The notes below the pieces were generated by a model that was not told the origin of the DNA, did no database searches, and worked only from the letters and a program-made list of their open reading frames with translations. The position numbers and the translations under genes were made by a program. From Streptomyces formicae (GTDB lineage Bacteria > Actinomycetota > Actinomycetes > Streptomycetales > Streptomycetaceae): a DNA stretch of 64,000 bases. Shown here piece by piece: positions 27,904-37,694 of this stretch (position 1 is its first letter; the number at the start of each line of letters is the position of its first letter). Where the stretch lies: NCBI RefSeq assembly GCF_022647665.1, contig NZ_CP071872.1, forward strand, positions 1,178,001 to 1,242,000, given 5' to 3'.

Positions 27904-29367
27904 TCAGCCTCCGTTGACCTCCTTGGAGATCCGGTCGCCGATCTCCTGGTCGATGTTGCGCCAGTACTGCACCGCGCGTTCCAGCACCGGCCTGCTGACG
28001 CCCTGCTTCAGATGACCGCTGACGTTCGACACCAGCCGGTCGCGCGCCGCATCGTCCAGGACCTTGCGGACCATCGTGCCCGGCTGGCCCCAGTCGTCGT
28101 CCTCGCTGTGCAGCTTGTACGCCTCGCGGACCATCTCGCCGGCCGCGGCCCAGCCCGCAGGATCGCCGAAGCGCCCGAAGTCGGCGGCCGGACCGCCGTA
28201 GGAGTTCGGGGCGTACGGCATCGACGCGTTCGACGGCGTGTACCGCATGGGGCCGTCCTTGGCGTACGAGTTCACCGCCGCGTGCGGCCGGTTGGGCGGC
28301 AGCTGCGTGTAGTTGGGCCCGATCCGGTACCGGTGGGTGTCCGGGTAGGAGAAGAGGCGGCCGAGCAGCATCTTGTCCGGCGACGGGCCGATGCCCGGCA
28401 CCATGTTCGACGGCTCGAAGGCGGCCTGCTCGATGTGGATGAAGTAGTCCTCCGGATTCCGGTCCAGCACCATCCGTCCGACGTCGATCAGCGGGTAGTC
28501 GCCGTGCGGCCACACCTTGGTCAGGTCGAACGGGTTGAACCGGTAGTCCGCCGCGTCCTCGAACGGCATGATCTGGACCTTCAGGGTCCACGACGGCGCG
28601 TTCCCGGACTCGATCGACTCGTGCAGATCACGCCGGTGCTTGTCCGCGTCGGAACCGGCCAGCTCGTCGGCCTCGGCCTGGGTGAGGAAGTCGATGCCCT
28701 GGTCGGTCTTGAAGTGGTACTTCACCCAGAACCGCTCGCCCGCGCCGTTGATCCACATGTACGTGTGCGAGCCGTACCCGTTCATGTGCCGGTACGTCTT
28801 CGGGATGCCCCGGTCGCCCATCAGCCAGGTGACCTGGTGCGCGGACTCGGGGGACAGGGTCCAGAAGTCCCACTGCATGTCGTTGCTGCGCAGCCCGGTG
28901 ACCGGGTGGCGCTTCTGCGACCGGATGAAGTCCTGGAACTTGATCGTGTCGCGGACGAAGAAGATCGGCGTGTTGTTGCCCACCAGATCGTAGTTGCCGT
29001 GCTCGGTGTAGAACTTGAGCGCGAATCCGCGGGGGTCTCGCCAGGTGTCCGGGGAGCCCTGCTCACCCGCGACGGTCGAGAAGCGGGCCAGCATCTCGGT
29101 GCGTTTGCCCGGCTGGAAGAGGTCGGCCTTGGTGAACTGGGTGACATCGTTGGTGACTTCGAAGAAGCCGTAGGCACCCGACCCCTTGGCGTGCACCACC
29201 CGCTCGGGGACCCGTTCTCGGTTGAACTGGGCCATCTTCTCGATCAGGTAGTGGTCCTGGAGCAGGATCGGGCCGTCGGACCCCACGGTGAGCGAGTGCT
29301 CGTCGCTCTCCACGGGGATGCCGGCGTTGTTCGTCGTGTACGGGGCCTTGGGGGGTGACTCGGTCAC
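27904..29367 (-). CDS. monofunctional heme catalase
   Basis: This clade 3-like small-subunit catalase of 487 residues converts hydrogen peroxide to water and oxygen. The catalytic His is in [13 protein letters not shown], the distal Asn in [12 protein letters not shown], and the heme-ligating Tyr in [17 protein letters not shown] 29367 is preferred because GGGAGG sits at proper spacing. An upstream ATG (29385) lacks a ribosome site. No adjacent Fur/CatR-type regulator gene is present, so its control is not evident here. Confidence 0.95.
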   Translation of the reverse strand: MTESPPKAPYTTNNAGIPVESDEHSLTVGSDGPILLQDHYLIEKMAQFNRERVPERVVHAKGSGAYGFFEVTNDVTQFTKADLFQPGKRTEMLARFSTVAGEQGSPDTWRDPRGFALKFYTEHGNYDLVGNNTPIFFVRDTIKFQDFIRSQKRHPVTGLRSNDMQWDFWTLSPESAHQVTWLMGDRGIPKTYRHMNGYGSHTYMWINGAGERFWVKYHFKTDQGIDFLTQAEADELAGSDADKHRRDLHESIESGNAPSWTLKVQIMPFEDAADYRFNPFDLTKVWPHGDYPLIDVGRMVLDRNPEDYFIHIEQAAFEPSNMVPGIGPSPDKMLLGRLFSYPDTHRYRIGPNYTQLPPNRPHAAVNSYAKDGPMRYTPSNASMPYAPNSYGGPAADFGRFGDPAGWAAAGEMVREAYKLHSEDDDWGQPGTMVRKVLDDAARDRLVSNVSGHLKQGVSRPVLERAVQYWRNIDQEIGDRISKEVNGG

Positions 29368-29483
29368 GAGCGTCCTCCCGTCCATCGAGGGGAATGTGGT
29401 CGCATCGGCCGTGTGCCCCAGTCAACTCCTCACATGCGAAGTCGGCAACTTTTGGACCCGGTCCAGTTTTGGCCTCGTTCGGG

Positions 29484-31424
29484 TTACGGATGGGTAGGCA
29501 GCTCGAACCACACCACCTTGCCGGTCGACAGCCGGGTGGCGCCCCATCGTCTGGCCAGCCGGTTCACCAGGAACAGGCCGCGTCCGCCCTCGTCGGTGTC
29601 CCGCGCCCGGCGCTGCCGCGGCAGCTGCGGAGAGTCGTCGCCGACCTCGCAGCGCAGCACATCCGTCCGCAGCAGCCGCAGCGTCACCGGCCGCTCCGCG
29701 TACCGCACCGCGTTGGTGACCACCTCGCTGACCAGCAACTCCACCGAATCGGAGAGCTCCTCCAGGCCCCAGCGGGCCAGCGCCCTGCGGGCGAGCCGAC
29801 GGGCCCGCCCCGGAGCCTGCTCCTCCGGCTCCAGGAACCAGTACGCGACATCACTCGGCGCGATCCCGTCGAAACGGGCCGCGAGCAGTGCGATGTCGTC
29901 GTCCCGGTCGCCCGGACCGAGCATGTCCAGGACGTCGTCGCAGAGCGCCTCCAGCGGCGGCGAGTGGTCGGGGCCGGTGAGCTGCGCGGTCGCGGCCAGC
30001 CGCTCCCGCAGCTGCTCGATCCCGGTCCACACGTCCCGCAGCCGGGACTCGACCAGACCGTCGGTGTAGAGCAGCAGCGTCGCCCCGGCGGGCGCGTCCA
30101 GCTCGACGGCCTCGAAGTCGACGCCGCCGACGCCGATCGGCGCGCCCGGCGGCACCCGCAGCACCTCGGCGCGGCCGCCGAGATGCAGGAGTATCGGCGG
30201 CGGATGGCCGGCGTTGGCGATGGTGATCCGGTGCGAGACCGGGTCGTACACGGCATACATGCAGGTCGCCATGCGGTCCGTGCCCAGCCGCTGCGCCTGC
30301 TCGTCCAGGTGGTGCAGCACCTCCTGCGGCGGCAGGTCCAGACCCGCGAGGGTCTGCGCGGTCGTCCGCAGCTGGCCCATGATCGCGGCCGACGTCATCG
30401 AGTGGCCCATGACGTCGCCGACGACCAGCGCGACCCGGCTGCCGGGCAGCGGGATCGCGTCGTACCAGTCGCCGCCGACCCGGGCGGTCTCCGCCGCCGG
30501 GAGATAGCGCGAGGCGAGCCGCACACCGGTCGGCTGCGGCAGGCCCTCGGGGAGCATCGTGCGCTGGAGCTCGTCCGCGATGTACGCCTCGCGGCCGTAC
30601 AGCACCGCCTTGTCGATGCCGAGCGCCGTATGGGTCGCCAGCTGGGCGGCCACCAGCAGATCGTTCGGCTCGAAGGCCGGCCGGTCCGGGCGGCGCAGGA
30701 AGATCGCGGCGCCGATGACGCGCCGGCGGCCCCGCAGCGGGGCGAGGATCGCCCGGTGCCCGGTCGGTACGGTCTTGCCGTCGCCGAGCAGCTCCGGCAA
30801 GGCGGCCCGGGCGGCTGCCGAGTCGCCGAAGACCGGCCGTACCCCGCGCAGCACCTCGGCGAGCGCGCCGCCCGCCTGCACCTCGCACAGCTCCGCGGCC
30901 GGCATGTCGACCTGCGCGCTGAGCACCGGCATGTGCGCGGAGGTCAGCAGCGCACCGTCGGTGTCCTCGTCGGTTAAACGCAGCCGGTCCGTGCGGCGCA
31001 GCCGCAGCACGAACGGCGCTACCGGCCGCTCGTCGCCGACCGGGAGCGGATCGCGCAGATAGACGAGGATCGCGTCCGAGAACGTCGGCACGGTGGCCCG
31101 GCACAGCCCGAGCACGATCTCGTCCAGGTCGATCCCGCGCGCGATACGTCTGGTCGCGGCCCCCACGAAGCGGAGCCGGTCGCCCTCGCGCCGTGCGACC
31201 CCCGCGGGGTCCTGCGGCGGACCCGCGGGAGCCGCACCGGGCGCCGCAGCGACCGGCGGCGAGGCCGGCGCGGCGGGCACGGGCGGTGCGGTCGGCTGGG
31301 CAGGCACGCCACCCGCCGCCGGCTTGGGGGCGTGCGCAGCCGCCTCCTGCCGTGGCCGGGTGCGCTCCTGCGACCGGGCAGCGAGTGGCTGCCGGCCTTC
31401 GTGGGAGGTGGGATGCTCCGTCAC
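29484..31424 (-). CDS. GAF-SpoIIE phosphatase-HATPase signalling protein
   Basis: About 646 residues from GTG 31424 (start uncertain). A Pro/Ala-rich N-terminal linker is followed by a GAF-like sensory domain (about 85-280), a PP2C/SpoIIE phosphatase domain (RVGGDWYDAIPLPG and VVGDVMGHSMTSAAIMGQLR supply the metal-binding Asp residues; LLLYTDGLVE; DRDDDIALLAARF) and a C-terminal anti-sigma-like histidine kinase ATPase domain (LLVSEVVTNAVRYAERPVTL, DEGGRGLFLVNRLA). Such proteins dephosphorylate anti-anti-sigma factors and can also bind their partners through the ATPase domain. No sigma factor or antagonist is encoded nearby. The open frame continues upstream but with poor domain content. Confidence 0.88.
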   Translation of the reverse strand: MTEHPTSHEGRQPLAARSQERTRPRQEAAAHAPKPAAGGVPAQPTAPPVPAAPASPPVAAAPGAAPAGPPQDPAGVARREGDRLRFVGAATRRIARGIDLDEIVLGLCRATVPTFSDAILVYLRDPLPVGDERPVAPFVLRLRRTDRLRLTDEDTDGALLTSAHMPVLSAQVDMPAAELCEVQAGGALAEVLRGVRPVFGDSAAARAALPELLGDGKTVPTGHRAILAPLRGRRRVIGAAIFLRRPDRPAFEPNDLLVAAQLATHTALGIDKAVLYGREAYIADELQRTMLPEGLPQPTGVRLASRYLPAAETARVGGDWYDAIPLPGSRVALVVGDVMGHSMTSAAIMGQLRTTAQTLAGLDLPPQEVLHHLDEQAQRLGTDRMATCMYAVYDPVSHRITIANAGHPPPILLHLGGRAEVLRVPPGAPIGVGGVDFEAVELDAPAGATLLLYTDGLVESRLRDVWTGIEQLRERLAATAQLTGPDHSPPLEALCDDVLDMLGPGDRDDDIALLAARFDGIAPSDVAYWFLEPEEQAPGRARRLARRALARWGLEELSDSVELLVSEVVTNAVRYAERPVTLRLLRTDVLRCEVGDDSPQLPRQRRARDTDEGGRGLFLVNRLARRWGATRLSTGKVVWFELPTHP

Positions 31425-31914
31425 GCGTGGGGTTCCGTCCGTCCGGGCCGGTGGTGCGAGGCGAGGGCCTGTCCTGCCGATCCTGCCGGTCCTGGCGTGA
31501 CCGGTCTGCTCGGTCCGACCGGGCCGGCAGGTCTCGGGGCCTGCCCAGCCGGTCTCGCCGGCCTGATCGGCCGGACGGGCCCGGGTGCCGCTGTGCGCGT
31601 CCTGGGGCGGTGACGATCGCGGCCGCGCATCCGCACGCACCGCGTCTCCCGGGGCCCGCGGACGGTGGATCCGCCCGTGGTCCGGGACGGCGACGCTCCT
31701 GGACGGTCGATATAGCCCATACCCAATCCGGGCATGGCGTCGACAAGTTGAGGGAGATCCGGGCACACATCGAGCACGGTTTGCTCCCCCTCGTGATGAC
31801 TTGCGGTCAGTTTCGGTACGGCGCCGGGTCGTTGAAACGACTCGGCCTTGCGGAGGACGATCCTACGTTTGAACCCGGGGGGCGCATCAAGGGTCTCACG
31901 GCGTCGTCATGCGG
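31425..31914. other. intergenic region without a supportable gene
   Basis: These 490 bases upstream of the SpoIIE-type gene contain short GC-rich repeats (CCGGTC/GGCCGG) and a less GC-rich segment from about 31700 with GGTCGATATAGCCCATACCC that could hold the promoter. A plus-strand open frame across 31711-31915 lacks a convincing start, so I do not call it. Confidence 0.4.
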
Positions 31915-31977
31915 AGGTCCTGTCCGGTCGATCAGGCCAGGCCCCGCGAGCCCGGCAGGATCGGCCGGACAGGACCT
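31915..31977. terminator. long inverted repeat at the 3' end of the DUF402 gene
   Basis: AGGTCCTGTCCGG and CCGGACAGGACCT are perfect 13-bp arms 37 nt apart. The right arm overlaps the DUF402 stop. It probably terminates that gene, though a small insertion with terminal inverted repeats cannot be excluded. Confidence 0.6.
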
Positions 31978-32644
31978 ATGTGCGCACCGGGGTGCGGTTC
32001 CAGTCGGCGGGCAGCTCAGGGACCGGCCAGCGCGGATCGGGCCGCCAGTCCTCCCAGCCGTCCGAGAACGGCGCCCCCCAGGCCCGGATCACCCGTACGG
32101 CCGACTCCCCGGCCGCCCGCACCCGCCGCGCCTGGCCCGCGTCCATCAGCCCGGCGCGCTGCGCCTCGGCGAACTCGTCCTCGTCCAGCCACCGCCAGCT
32201 GCGGTCCGGGCGCACCGCGATGTCGAGGAAGTGGTCCTCCGAGTCGACCCCGCCGGACCAGCGGGCGTGCGGCTCCTCGAGGTTCACGTACCAGTTCTTG
32301 AAGCGCCAGCCCGGCTCCCAGAACAGCCACACCGACCAGGGCTCGGAGGGTCTGGCCAGCTTCAGCACGCCCGTGCCGAACCAGCGCGCGCGCACGGTCG
32401 TCCGCGGCGCGGTGTAGCGCGTGGCGAGCGGCTCGTGCTGCACCGGCGTGCCGTCGGCCAGCACCGGCTTCACGCACTCGGTCCCCGGCGCCATCCAGAC
32501 GGCCAGCAGCTCGGCACTGTCCTCGACGACGGTCACGGGCCGGCAGATGTGCACGTCGCCCGAGGCATTGCCGCGGTAGCGCCAGAGGATGTGATCCCCC
32601 GGCGCCCAGCGCCGTGGTTGCGGGGCCGCCGCCGATCCTGTCAT
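31976..32644 (-). CDS. DUF402 domain protein
   Basis: This 222-residue protein belongs to the DUF402/FomD-like family. Recognisable parts are GDHILWRYRG, a beta barrel with VVEDSAELLAVWMAPGT, FWEPGWRFKNWYVNLEEPH and the acidic DSEDHFLDIAVRPD segment, where the family binds divalent metal. Related enzymes (FomD, nucleoside di-/tri-phosphate phosphatases such as Ntdp) hydrolyse nucleotide phosphates, so a phosphohydrolase is possible. It lies just upstream (left) of fumC on the same strand, 44 bases after the fumC-proximal end, with no evident functional link. Confidence 0.82.
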   Translation of the reverse strand: MTGSAAAPQPRRWAPGDHILWRYRGNASGDVHICRPVTVVEDSAELLAVWMAPGTECVKPVLADGTPVQHEPLATRYTAPRTTVRARWFGTGVLKLARPSEPWSVWLFWEPGWRFKNWYVNLEEPHARWSGGVDSEDHFLDIAVRPDRSWRWLDEDEFAEAQRAGLMDAGQARRVRAAGESAVRVIRAWGAPFSDGWEDWRPDPRWPVPELPADWNRTPVRT

Positions 32645-32688
32645 GCGCAGATCTTAGGGGCGCGCCGGCGCGGGCGCTGCGGCGCAGG

Positions 32689-34104
32689 TCACGGACGGGT
32701 CATACGCAGCACGTCCAGCGCCTCGTCGAGCTGCTCCAGGGTCAGCGCCCCGCGCTCCACATAGCCCGACTCCAGCACCACCTCGCGGATCGTCCTGCGC
32801 TCCGCGAGCGACTTCTTGGCGACCTTGGCGGCCTCCTCGTACCCGATGTACTTGTTCAGCGGGGTGACGACCGACGGCGAGGACTCGGCGTACTCGCGGG
32901 CCCGCTCCGCGTCGGCGGTGATGCCGTCGACCGTGCGGTCCGCGAGCAGCCGGGACGCGGCCGCGAGCAGGCGTACGGACTCCAGCAGGTTCCGGGCCAT
33001 CACGGGCAGCATGACGTTCAGCTCGAAGTTGCCCGCGGCTCCGGCCACGGCGACCGTCGTGTCGTTGCCGGTGACCTGCGCCGCCACCATCAGCACCGCC
33101 TCCGGGACGACCGGGTTGACCTTGCCGGGCATGATCGAGGAGCCGGGCTGGAGGTCGGGCAGGGCGATCTCGGCGAGTCCGGTGCGCGGTCCGCTCGCCA
33201 TCCAGCGCAGATCGTTCGCGATCTTGGTCAGGGACACCGCGATCGTACGGAGCTGGCCCGAGGTCTCCACGAGGCCGTCCCGCGCGCCCTGCGCCTCGAA
33301 GTGGTCGCGCGCCTCGGTGAGCGGCAGTCCGGTGGTCCCGGCGACCTCGGCGATGACGGCGGCGGAGAAGCCGGGCGGGGTGTTGATGCCGGTGCCGACG
33401 GCGGTGCCGCCCAGCGGCAGTTCGGCCAGGCGGGGGAGGGACGCCCGCAGCCGCTCGATCCCGTACCGGATCTGCGCGGCGTAGCCCCCGAACTCCTGGC
33501 CCAGGGTGACGGGTGTCGCGTCCATCAGGTGCGTACGCCCCGACTTGACGATGCCCGCGAACTCGGCTTCCTTGCGCTCCAGCGAGGCGGCCAGATGCTC
33601 CAGAGCCGGGATCAGGTCCCTCGTCACGGCGGCGGTCGCGGCGATGTGGATGGACGAGGGGAAGACGTCGTTGGACGACTGCGAGGCGTTGACATGGTCG
33701 TTGGGATGGACGGGGCGGCCGAGCCGCTCGCTCGCCAGCGTCGCCAGGACCTCGTTCGTGTTCATGTTGGAGGACGTGCCGGAGCCGGTCTGGAAGACGT
33801 CGACCGGGAAGTGCTCGTCCCAGCGGCCTTCGGCGACCTCGGCCGCTGCCTCCTGGATCGCCGTCGCGATGTCCTTGTCGAGCACCCCCAGCTCCGCGTT
33901 GACCTTGGCGGCGGCCGCCTTGATCCGGGCGAGGGCCTCGATATGGGCGCGTTCCAGCCGCGTGCCCGAGATGGGGAAGTTCTCCACGGCCCGCTGGGTC
34001 TGGGCCCGCCATTTGGCGTGTCGCGGAACCCTCACCTCGCCCATGGAGTCGTGCTCGACCCGGTAGCCCTGCCGGTCGCCTGCGTTGTCGTGTGTGTCGG
34101 ACAT
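32689..34104 (-). CDS. fumC: class II fumarate hydratase
   Basis: The iron-independent fumarase (471 residues) interconverts fumarate and malate in the TCA cycle. The family signature [11 protein letters not shown] with the catalytic Ser is present, along with [31 protein letters not shown] and [20 protein letters not shown]. The length is normal. A class I (iron-sulfur) fumarase is encoded 6 kb away, so the organism has both types. It is divergent from the SGNH hydrolase gene. Confidence 0.96.
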   Translation of the reverse strand: MSDTHDNAGDRQGYRVEHDSMGEVRVPRHAKWRAQTQRAVENFPISGTRLERAHIEALARIKAAAAKVNAELGVLDKDIATAIQEAAAEVAEGRWDEHFPVDVFQTGSGTSSNMNTNEVLATLASERLGRPVHPNDHVNASQSSNDVFPSSIHIAATAAVTRDLIPALEHLAASLERKEAEFAGIVKSGRTHLMDATPVTLGQEFGGYAAQIRYGIERLRASLPRLAELPLGGTAVGTGINTPPGFSAAVIAEVAGTTGLPLTEARDHFEAQGARDGLVETSGQLRTIAVSLTKIANDLRWMASGPRTGLAEIALPDLQPGSSIMPGKVNPVVPEAVLMVAAQVTGNDTTVAVAGAAGNFELNVMLPVMARNLLESVRLLAAASRLLADRTVDGITADAERAREYAESSPSVVTPLNKYIGYEEAAKVAKKSLAERRTIREVVLESGYVERGALTLEQLDEALDVLRMTRP

Positions 34105-34208
34105 CTCCGAACCTCCTGGAAAAGGTGAGCACTTGTCTTGTTCTATGTATTCCCCCGTGCGCTACCTGCCAGTAAAAACCGTCGGTAACACGACACCGGG
34201 GAGGCGCA

Positions 34209-35741
34209 ATGAGGCGCACTGGACGAAGACTCCGCCGCACGGTCGCGGCAGCCGCGGCCCTGGCGGCGACTCTCGGCACCATGGCAGCCACCACCCCCGA
34301 GGGAGCGCAGGACACGGCACGCTCGGCCGCATCCGTATCGTCGGTACCCCTTCCGCCGGAGCTGGAGCGGATCCGCGCCGCCGAGGCGACGGCCCTCTAC
34401 GGCGACCCCGCCGAGCGGCCGTTCGACCAGCGCAGGACCGGCCTGATCTCACTCGGCGACAGCGAGATCTCCGGCGAGGGCGTGGGCACGTACGAACCCG
34501 GGACGGACGGCCCGGACAACTGGTGCCACCGCTCGCCCGACGCCGCCATCCACCGCACCGGCATCGGCGCCGACGTCACGTACAACGTCTCCTGCTCGGG
34601 CGCGTACAGCGGCAACATCCGCATCGGAGGCTCGAAGCAGTACGCCGACGAGCTGGTCCAGAGCGACAGCCTCGCCGTCAAGGCCCGCAACACCAGGATC
34701 GAGATGGTGCTCCTGGTGGCCGGGGCCAACGACGATCTCCAGTTCGGTCCGGTGATGACCGACTGCGTCACCCGCTGGTTCCTGATCAAGGGCCCGTGCG
34801 CGCCGGTCTACGCGGGCGGCTGGCAGGCCCGTGTCGACGCGCTCGTGCCCAAGGTCGAGCAGACCGTGCGCGACCTGCGGACGGTCATGCGGGGCGCCGG
34901 ATACGCCGACGGTGACTACAAGCTCGTCGTGATGGGCTACCCGAGCCCCATCGGCCCGGACTTCCCCGACAACCCCGGCTTCCCCGGCAAACTGATCTGC
35001 GGCGGCACGGGCTACGACGCGGACACCGTCTGGGGCCGCGACACCGCCGTACCCGCCTTCGAGCGCGGCATGCGGCGCGTCGCCAGGTCGACAGGGGCGG
35101 TCTACCTCGACAACTCGCGGCTCTTCCACGGCCACGAGGTGTGCATGGAGGACGCCTGGGCGCGCGGGCTGTGGATCGAGCTCTCCAACCCCTTCCCGCC
35201 CGACTCCAACTCCGTCCGCCAGTCCTTCCACCCGAACGCGCGCGGCCACGCCGCCTTCGCCTCCTGCCTCACCCAGCTCCACGACTCCGGGCTGAGCGAG
35301 GCGAGTTGCGCCGATCCCGCGTCCACGGGCAGGCCCGTGCTGTACCCGTTCGCCTGGGACGACGCGTACAAGCCACTGAGGAACGAGGCGACGGGCAACT
35401 GCGTCGACGTCGACTCCGCCGTCACCCGCAACGGGACCGCGGTGCTGGGCTGGGACTGCCACGGCGGCCGCAACCAGGGCTGGTGGTACGACCCCGAGCG
35501 CCGCTCCCTCCACACCGAACTCACCCAGGACCGCTGCCTCGACGTCCCCCGCGGCGACCACCGCGCCGGCGCGGCGCCCGTCCTGTGGAACTGCCACGGC
35601 GCGGCCAACCAGCAGTTCGTCCGGCAGGCCGGCACCCTGCGCCCGGCGTCCGCCACGGGCCTCTGCCTGACCCAGGCCGCGGCGAGGGAGCCCCTGCGGC
35701 TCCAGCCGTGCGACGGCTCGGCGAGCCAGCGCTTCGCGTAG
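34209..35741 (+). CDS. secreted SGNH/GDSL hydrolase with C-terminal ricin-type lectin domain
   Basis: The 510-residue exported esterase/lipase-like protein has an N-terminal twin-Arg-like basic region and hydrophobic segment (RRLRRTVAAAAALAATLG). The SGNH catalytic blocks are GDSEISGEG (nucleophile Ser, about residue 81), VAGANDD, and the C-terminal SFHPNARGH with the Asp/His pair. Many cysteines suggest disulfides. From about residue 383 a ricin B-like (beta-trefoil) lectin follows (NEATGNCVDVDSA, QDRCLDVP, GLCLTQAA with QxF/QxW repeats), likely binding polysaccharide. A terminator follows, then the boundary of the integrative element. Confidence 0.9.
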   Translation: MRRTGRRLRRTVAAAAALAATLGTMAATTPEGAQDTARSAASVSSVPLPPELERIRAAEATALYGDPAERPFDQRRTGLISLGDSEISGEGVGTYEPGTDGPDNWCHRSPDAAIHRTGIGADVTYNVSCSGAYSGNIRIGGSKQYADELVQSDSLAVKARNTRIEMVLLVAGANDDLQFGPVMTDCVTRWFLIKGPCAPVYAGGWQARVDALVPKVEQTVRDLRTVMRGAGYADGDYKLVVMGYPSPIGPDFPDNPGFPGKLICGGTGYDADTVWGRDTAVPAFERGMRRVARSTGAVYLDNSRLFHGHEVCMEDAWARGLWIELSNPFPPDSNSVRQSFHPNARGHAAFASCLTQLHDSGLSEASCADPASTGRPVLYPFAWDDAYKPLRNEATGNCVDVDSAVTRNGTAVLGWDCHGGRNQGWWYDPERRSLHTELTQDRCLDVPRGDHRAGAAPVLWNCHGAANQQFVRQAGTLRPASATGLCLTQAAAREPLRLQPCDGSASQRFA

Positions 35742-35765
35742 GGAGCGCCTTCAGCGTCCGCCGGG

Positions 35766-35793
35766 GGTCCGGGAGGTTTTCGCCTCCCGGACC
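35766..35793. terminator. bidirectional terminator left of the element
   Basis: GGTCCGGGAGG and CCTCCCGGACC form a perfect 11-bp stem with loop TTTTCG. Before the insertion it probably separated the convergent SGNH hydrolase and fumarase genes. Confidence 0.75.
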
Positions 35794-35804
35794 TCGCTGC
35801 GCCG

Positions 35805-35826
35805 GCCCCGGACCCCGCACCGGGAT
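35805..35826. repeat. left attachment-site repeat (attL side)
   Basis: This 22-bp sequence is identical to 39791-39812. Both encode the fumarase IPVRGPG tail on the minus strand. Confidence 0.85.
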
Positions 35827-35868
35827 CGTCGTGAACGTCGGCGCCGGGTCCTGGAAGAAGTCAGTCGA
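35827..35868 (-). pseudogene. displaced 3' end of the fumarase gene
   Basis: On the minus strand these bases read DFFQDPAPTFTT directly before the IPVRGPG repeat. This parallels the C-terminus of the intact fumarase ([15 protein letters not shown]). It is best explained as the native gene tail left behind when the element integrated. Beyond the repeat the frame continues leftward without an early stop, as expected for a tail no longer under selection. Confidence 0.65.
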
Positions 35869-35905
35869 CTTGTTCAGTTCGCGGCACCACCCGTAGCATC
35901 CGCGC

Positions 35906-37474
35906 ATGATCTCTAACCCGAGGGTGCTGGGGAACGTCCGCTTGTCCGTCATGAAGGACGACACGACCAGCCCGGAGAAGCAGCGTGCGGCCGTCGAGCA
36001 CTGGGCGCAAGGCCCCTCTATAGAGGGGCGCATCGTGGGGTGGGCCGAGGACGTAGACGTATCCGGCGCCATGCACCCCTTCAAGAGACCGGGCCTCGGC
36101 CCCTGGTTCACGGAGCGGGCTGACGAGTGGGACGTGTTGGCCGTCTGGAAGCTCGACCGCCTCAGCAGGAAGGCGGGCCACTTCGCCGAGGTCTTCGAGT
36201 GGTGCCAGAAGCACGGGAAGTCCATCGTGTCCGTGACTGAGGGCATCGACATGTCCACCCCCATGGGCAAGATGTTCGCTCAGATCATCGCTGCGTTCGC
36301 GGAAGGGGAGTTGGACACCATCCGCGCTCGCGCCCTGTCCGGCTCGATGGCCCGGAAGGCGAAGGGTGTTTGGATCGGTGGTGTGCTCCCGTTCGGCTAC
36401 CGGTTTGAGCGCCAAGAGGACGGCGGCAAGAAACTCATTCAGGATGCGGAGTACGCAGCCCTTCTTCGGGACATCGTAGAGAAGCTGAAGGGCGATTGGT
36501 CGGCGTACAAGATTGCTGTCGACCTGAACAAGCGCGGTGTTCCAACGTGGCGTGACTACTTGCGAATTGAGCGCGGCGATGAGCCGAAGGGCGTTGCCTG
36601 GACCGCTAATGCGATTCGAGCGATCGTGACCAACCCCACGGTGGGCGGCATCTACACGTATAAGGGTGAGCCTGTCACGGACGACGACGGGGAGCCGGTA
36701 CGGATCACGGATGAGCCGCTCATGGAGTACGGGGAGTGGGCCTTCCTGGTCACTGATCTAACGGCCAATCGCCCGGTGACCCGTGCCACGCCTTCCCGCT
36801 CCATGCTGGGCGGTGTGGCCGTCTGTGAACTGTGCAGCGCGAAGATGTCCTCTTCCAAGAAGACCAAGGAGAACGGAAGGGTCTTCTACTACTACGCCTG
36901 CAACAACATCAACACGGGAACCTGCCCGAGTCCCGCGCGAATCCGAAGAGAAGACCTCGACACGGCCGTTGGTCAGTTCGTGAGGGTTACTCTGGGACCC
37001 TTGCCGGTAATGGAGAGGGTCAATAACTCGATCAGCCAGGCGAAGACCGAGCTAGCTGAAGCGGAATCCATTCTTGACCGTCTGGAGAGTGACTACCTGG
37101 CCGGTCGCATCAAGACGGACGTTCAGGTCGAACGTTACTGGAAGCAGCATGAATTCCAGTCCGCCAAGGTGGAGAGGCTACGCAGCGAGATCAAGGCGGC
37201 GGAGGCTTCTCCTGCGTGGAAAGAGACCGGGCGTACCTACATCGAAGAGTGGGAGACCAAGGACGATGGACAGAAGCGCGTGTTCGTCCAGCGCCACGGA
37301 ATTACTGTGAAGGTCGGCTTCACCGATGACGGAAACCGTCGGGCGCGCATCAAGATGCCCGAGATCTCGGAGATTGCGCAGGAGACCGGGTTGCATGTCC
37401 CTGATGGGTACCTCTGGACGGAGCCGGAATCCGAGTGGGTTATTCCAGCTCGGCGGCCGTACGTCGGAGGCTGA
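35906..37474 (+). CDS. large serine recombinase (integrase)
   Basis: This 522-residue site-specific recombinase has the resolvase catalytic domain at its N-terminus: nucleophile Ser14 in VRLSVMKDDTTSPEKQ, then WKLDRLSRKAGHF and MGKMFAQIIAAFAEGELDTIRAR. A recombinase domain follows (FGYRFERQE, YKIAVDLNKRGVPTW, NPTVGGIYTYKG), then a zinc ribbon (CELC ... YYYACNN ... GTC), a coiled coil (about 365-440) and a C-terminal strand region. It integrates the element at the fumarase att site; excision would need a directionality factor. The ATG has no ribosome site but follows a TAGCAT box by 8 bases, so it is probably leaderless. Codon use is less biased than in neighbours, a sign of transfer. Confidence 0.96.
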   Translation: MISNPRVLGNVRLSVMKDDTTSPEKQRAAVEHWAQGPSIEGRIVGWAEDVDVSGAMHPFKRPGLGPWFTERADEWDVLAVWKLDRLSRKAGHFAEVFEWCQKHGKSIVSVTEGIDMSTPMGKMFAQIIAAFAEGELDTIRARALSGSMARKAKGVWIGGVLPFGYRFERQEDGGKKLIQDAEYAALLRDIVEKLKGDWSAYKIAVDLNKRGVPTWRDYLRIERGDEPKGVAWTANAIRAIVTNPTVGGIYTYKGEPVTDDDGEPVRITDEPLMEYGEWAFLVTDLTANRPVTRATPSRSMLGGVAVCELCSAKMSSSKKTKENGRVFYYYACNNINTGTCPSPARIRREDLDTAVGQFVRVTLGPLPVMERVNNSISQAKTELAEAESILDRLESDYLAGRIKTDVQVERYWKQHEFQSAKVERLRSEIKAAEASPAWKETGRTYIEEWETKDDGQKRVFVQRHGITVKVGFTDDGNRRARIKMPEISEIAQETGLHVPDGYLWTEPESEWVIPARRPYVGG

Positions 37475-37491
37475 CTGACTTCGACTCCCGG

Positions 37492-37519
37492 CCCCTGGAG
37501 CGTTTAAACGCTCCGGGGG
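37492..37519 (+). terminator. terminator of the integrase gene
   Basis: CCCCTGGAGCG and CGCTCCGGGGG pair (one G-U) around the self-complementary TTTAAA. A TCTCTTTA tract follows, 17 bases after the integrase stop. Confidence 0.75.
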
Positions 37520-37582
37520 TCTCTTTATGACTCTGCGCCCTCAGCCCAGGCCGTTTAAACCCCTTCACGTTGCCCGTTTAAA
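37501..37582. repeat. three CGTTTAAA repeats
   Basis: CGTTTAAAC occurs at 37501-37509 and 37552-37560, and CGTTTAAA at 37575-37582. The palindromic GTTTAAAC is very unexpected in such GC-rich DNA, so a binding-site cluster is possible. Confidence 0.6.
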
Positions 37583-37694
37583 TGCTTCGAGCAAGTCATC
37601 CTTGACTTCGTCAGGGGGTTTGGATGTAGACAGTTGGATGCAGACAGGCTGCACGCTCATCCTCGAACAACCCTGACAGAGGGAAGATTGAAGA

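Noticed and set aside
31870..31895. tRNA-like T-arm GTTTGAACCC
   Set aside because: No acceptor stem, anticodon arm or D-arm can be folded around it. I see no tRNA or rRNA gene in the window.
31711..31915. Plus-strand open frame with HTQSGHGVDKLREIRAHIE
   Set aside because: The sequence looks superficially protein-like but has no start codon with a ribosome site and no domain. I left it uncalled.
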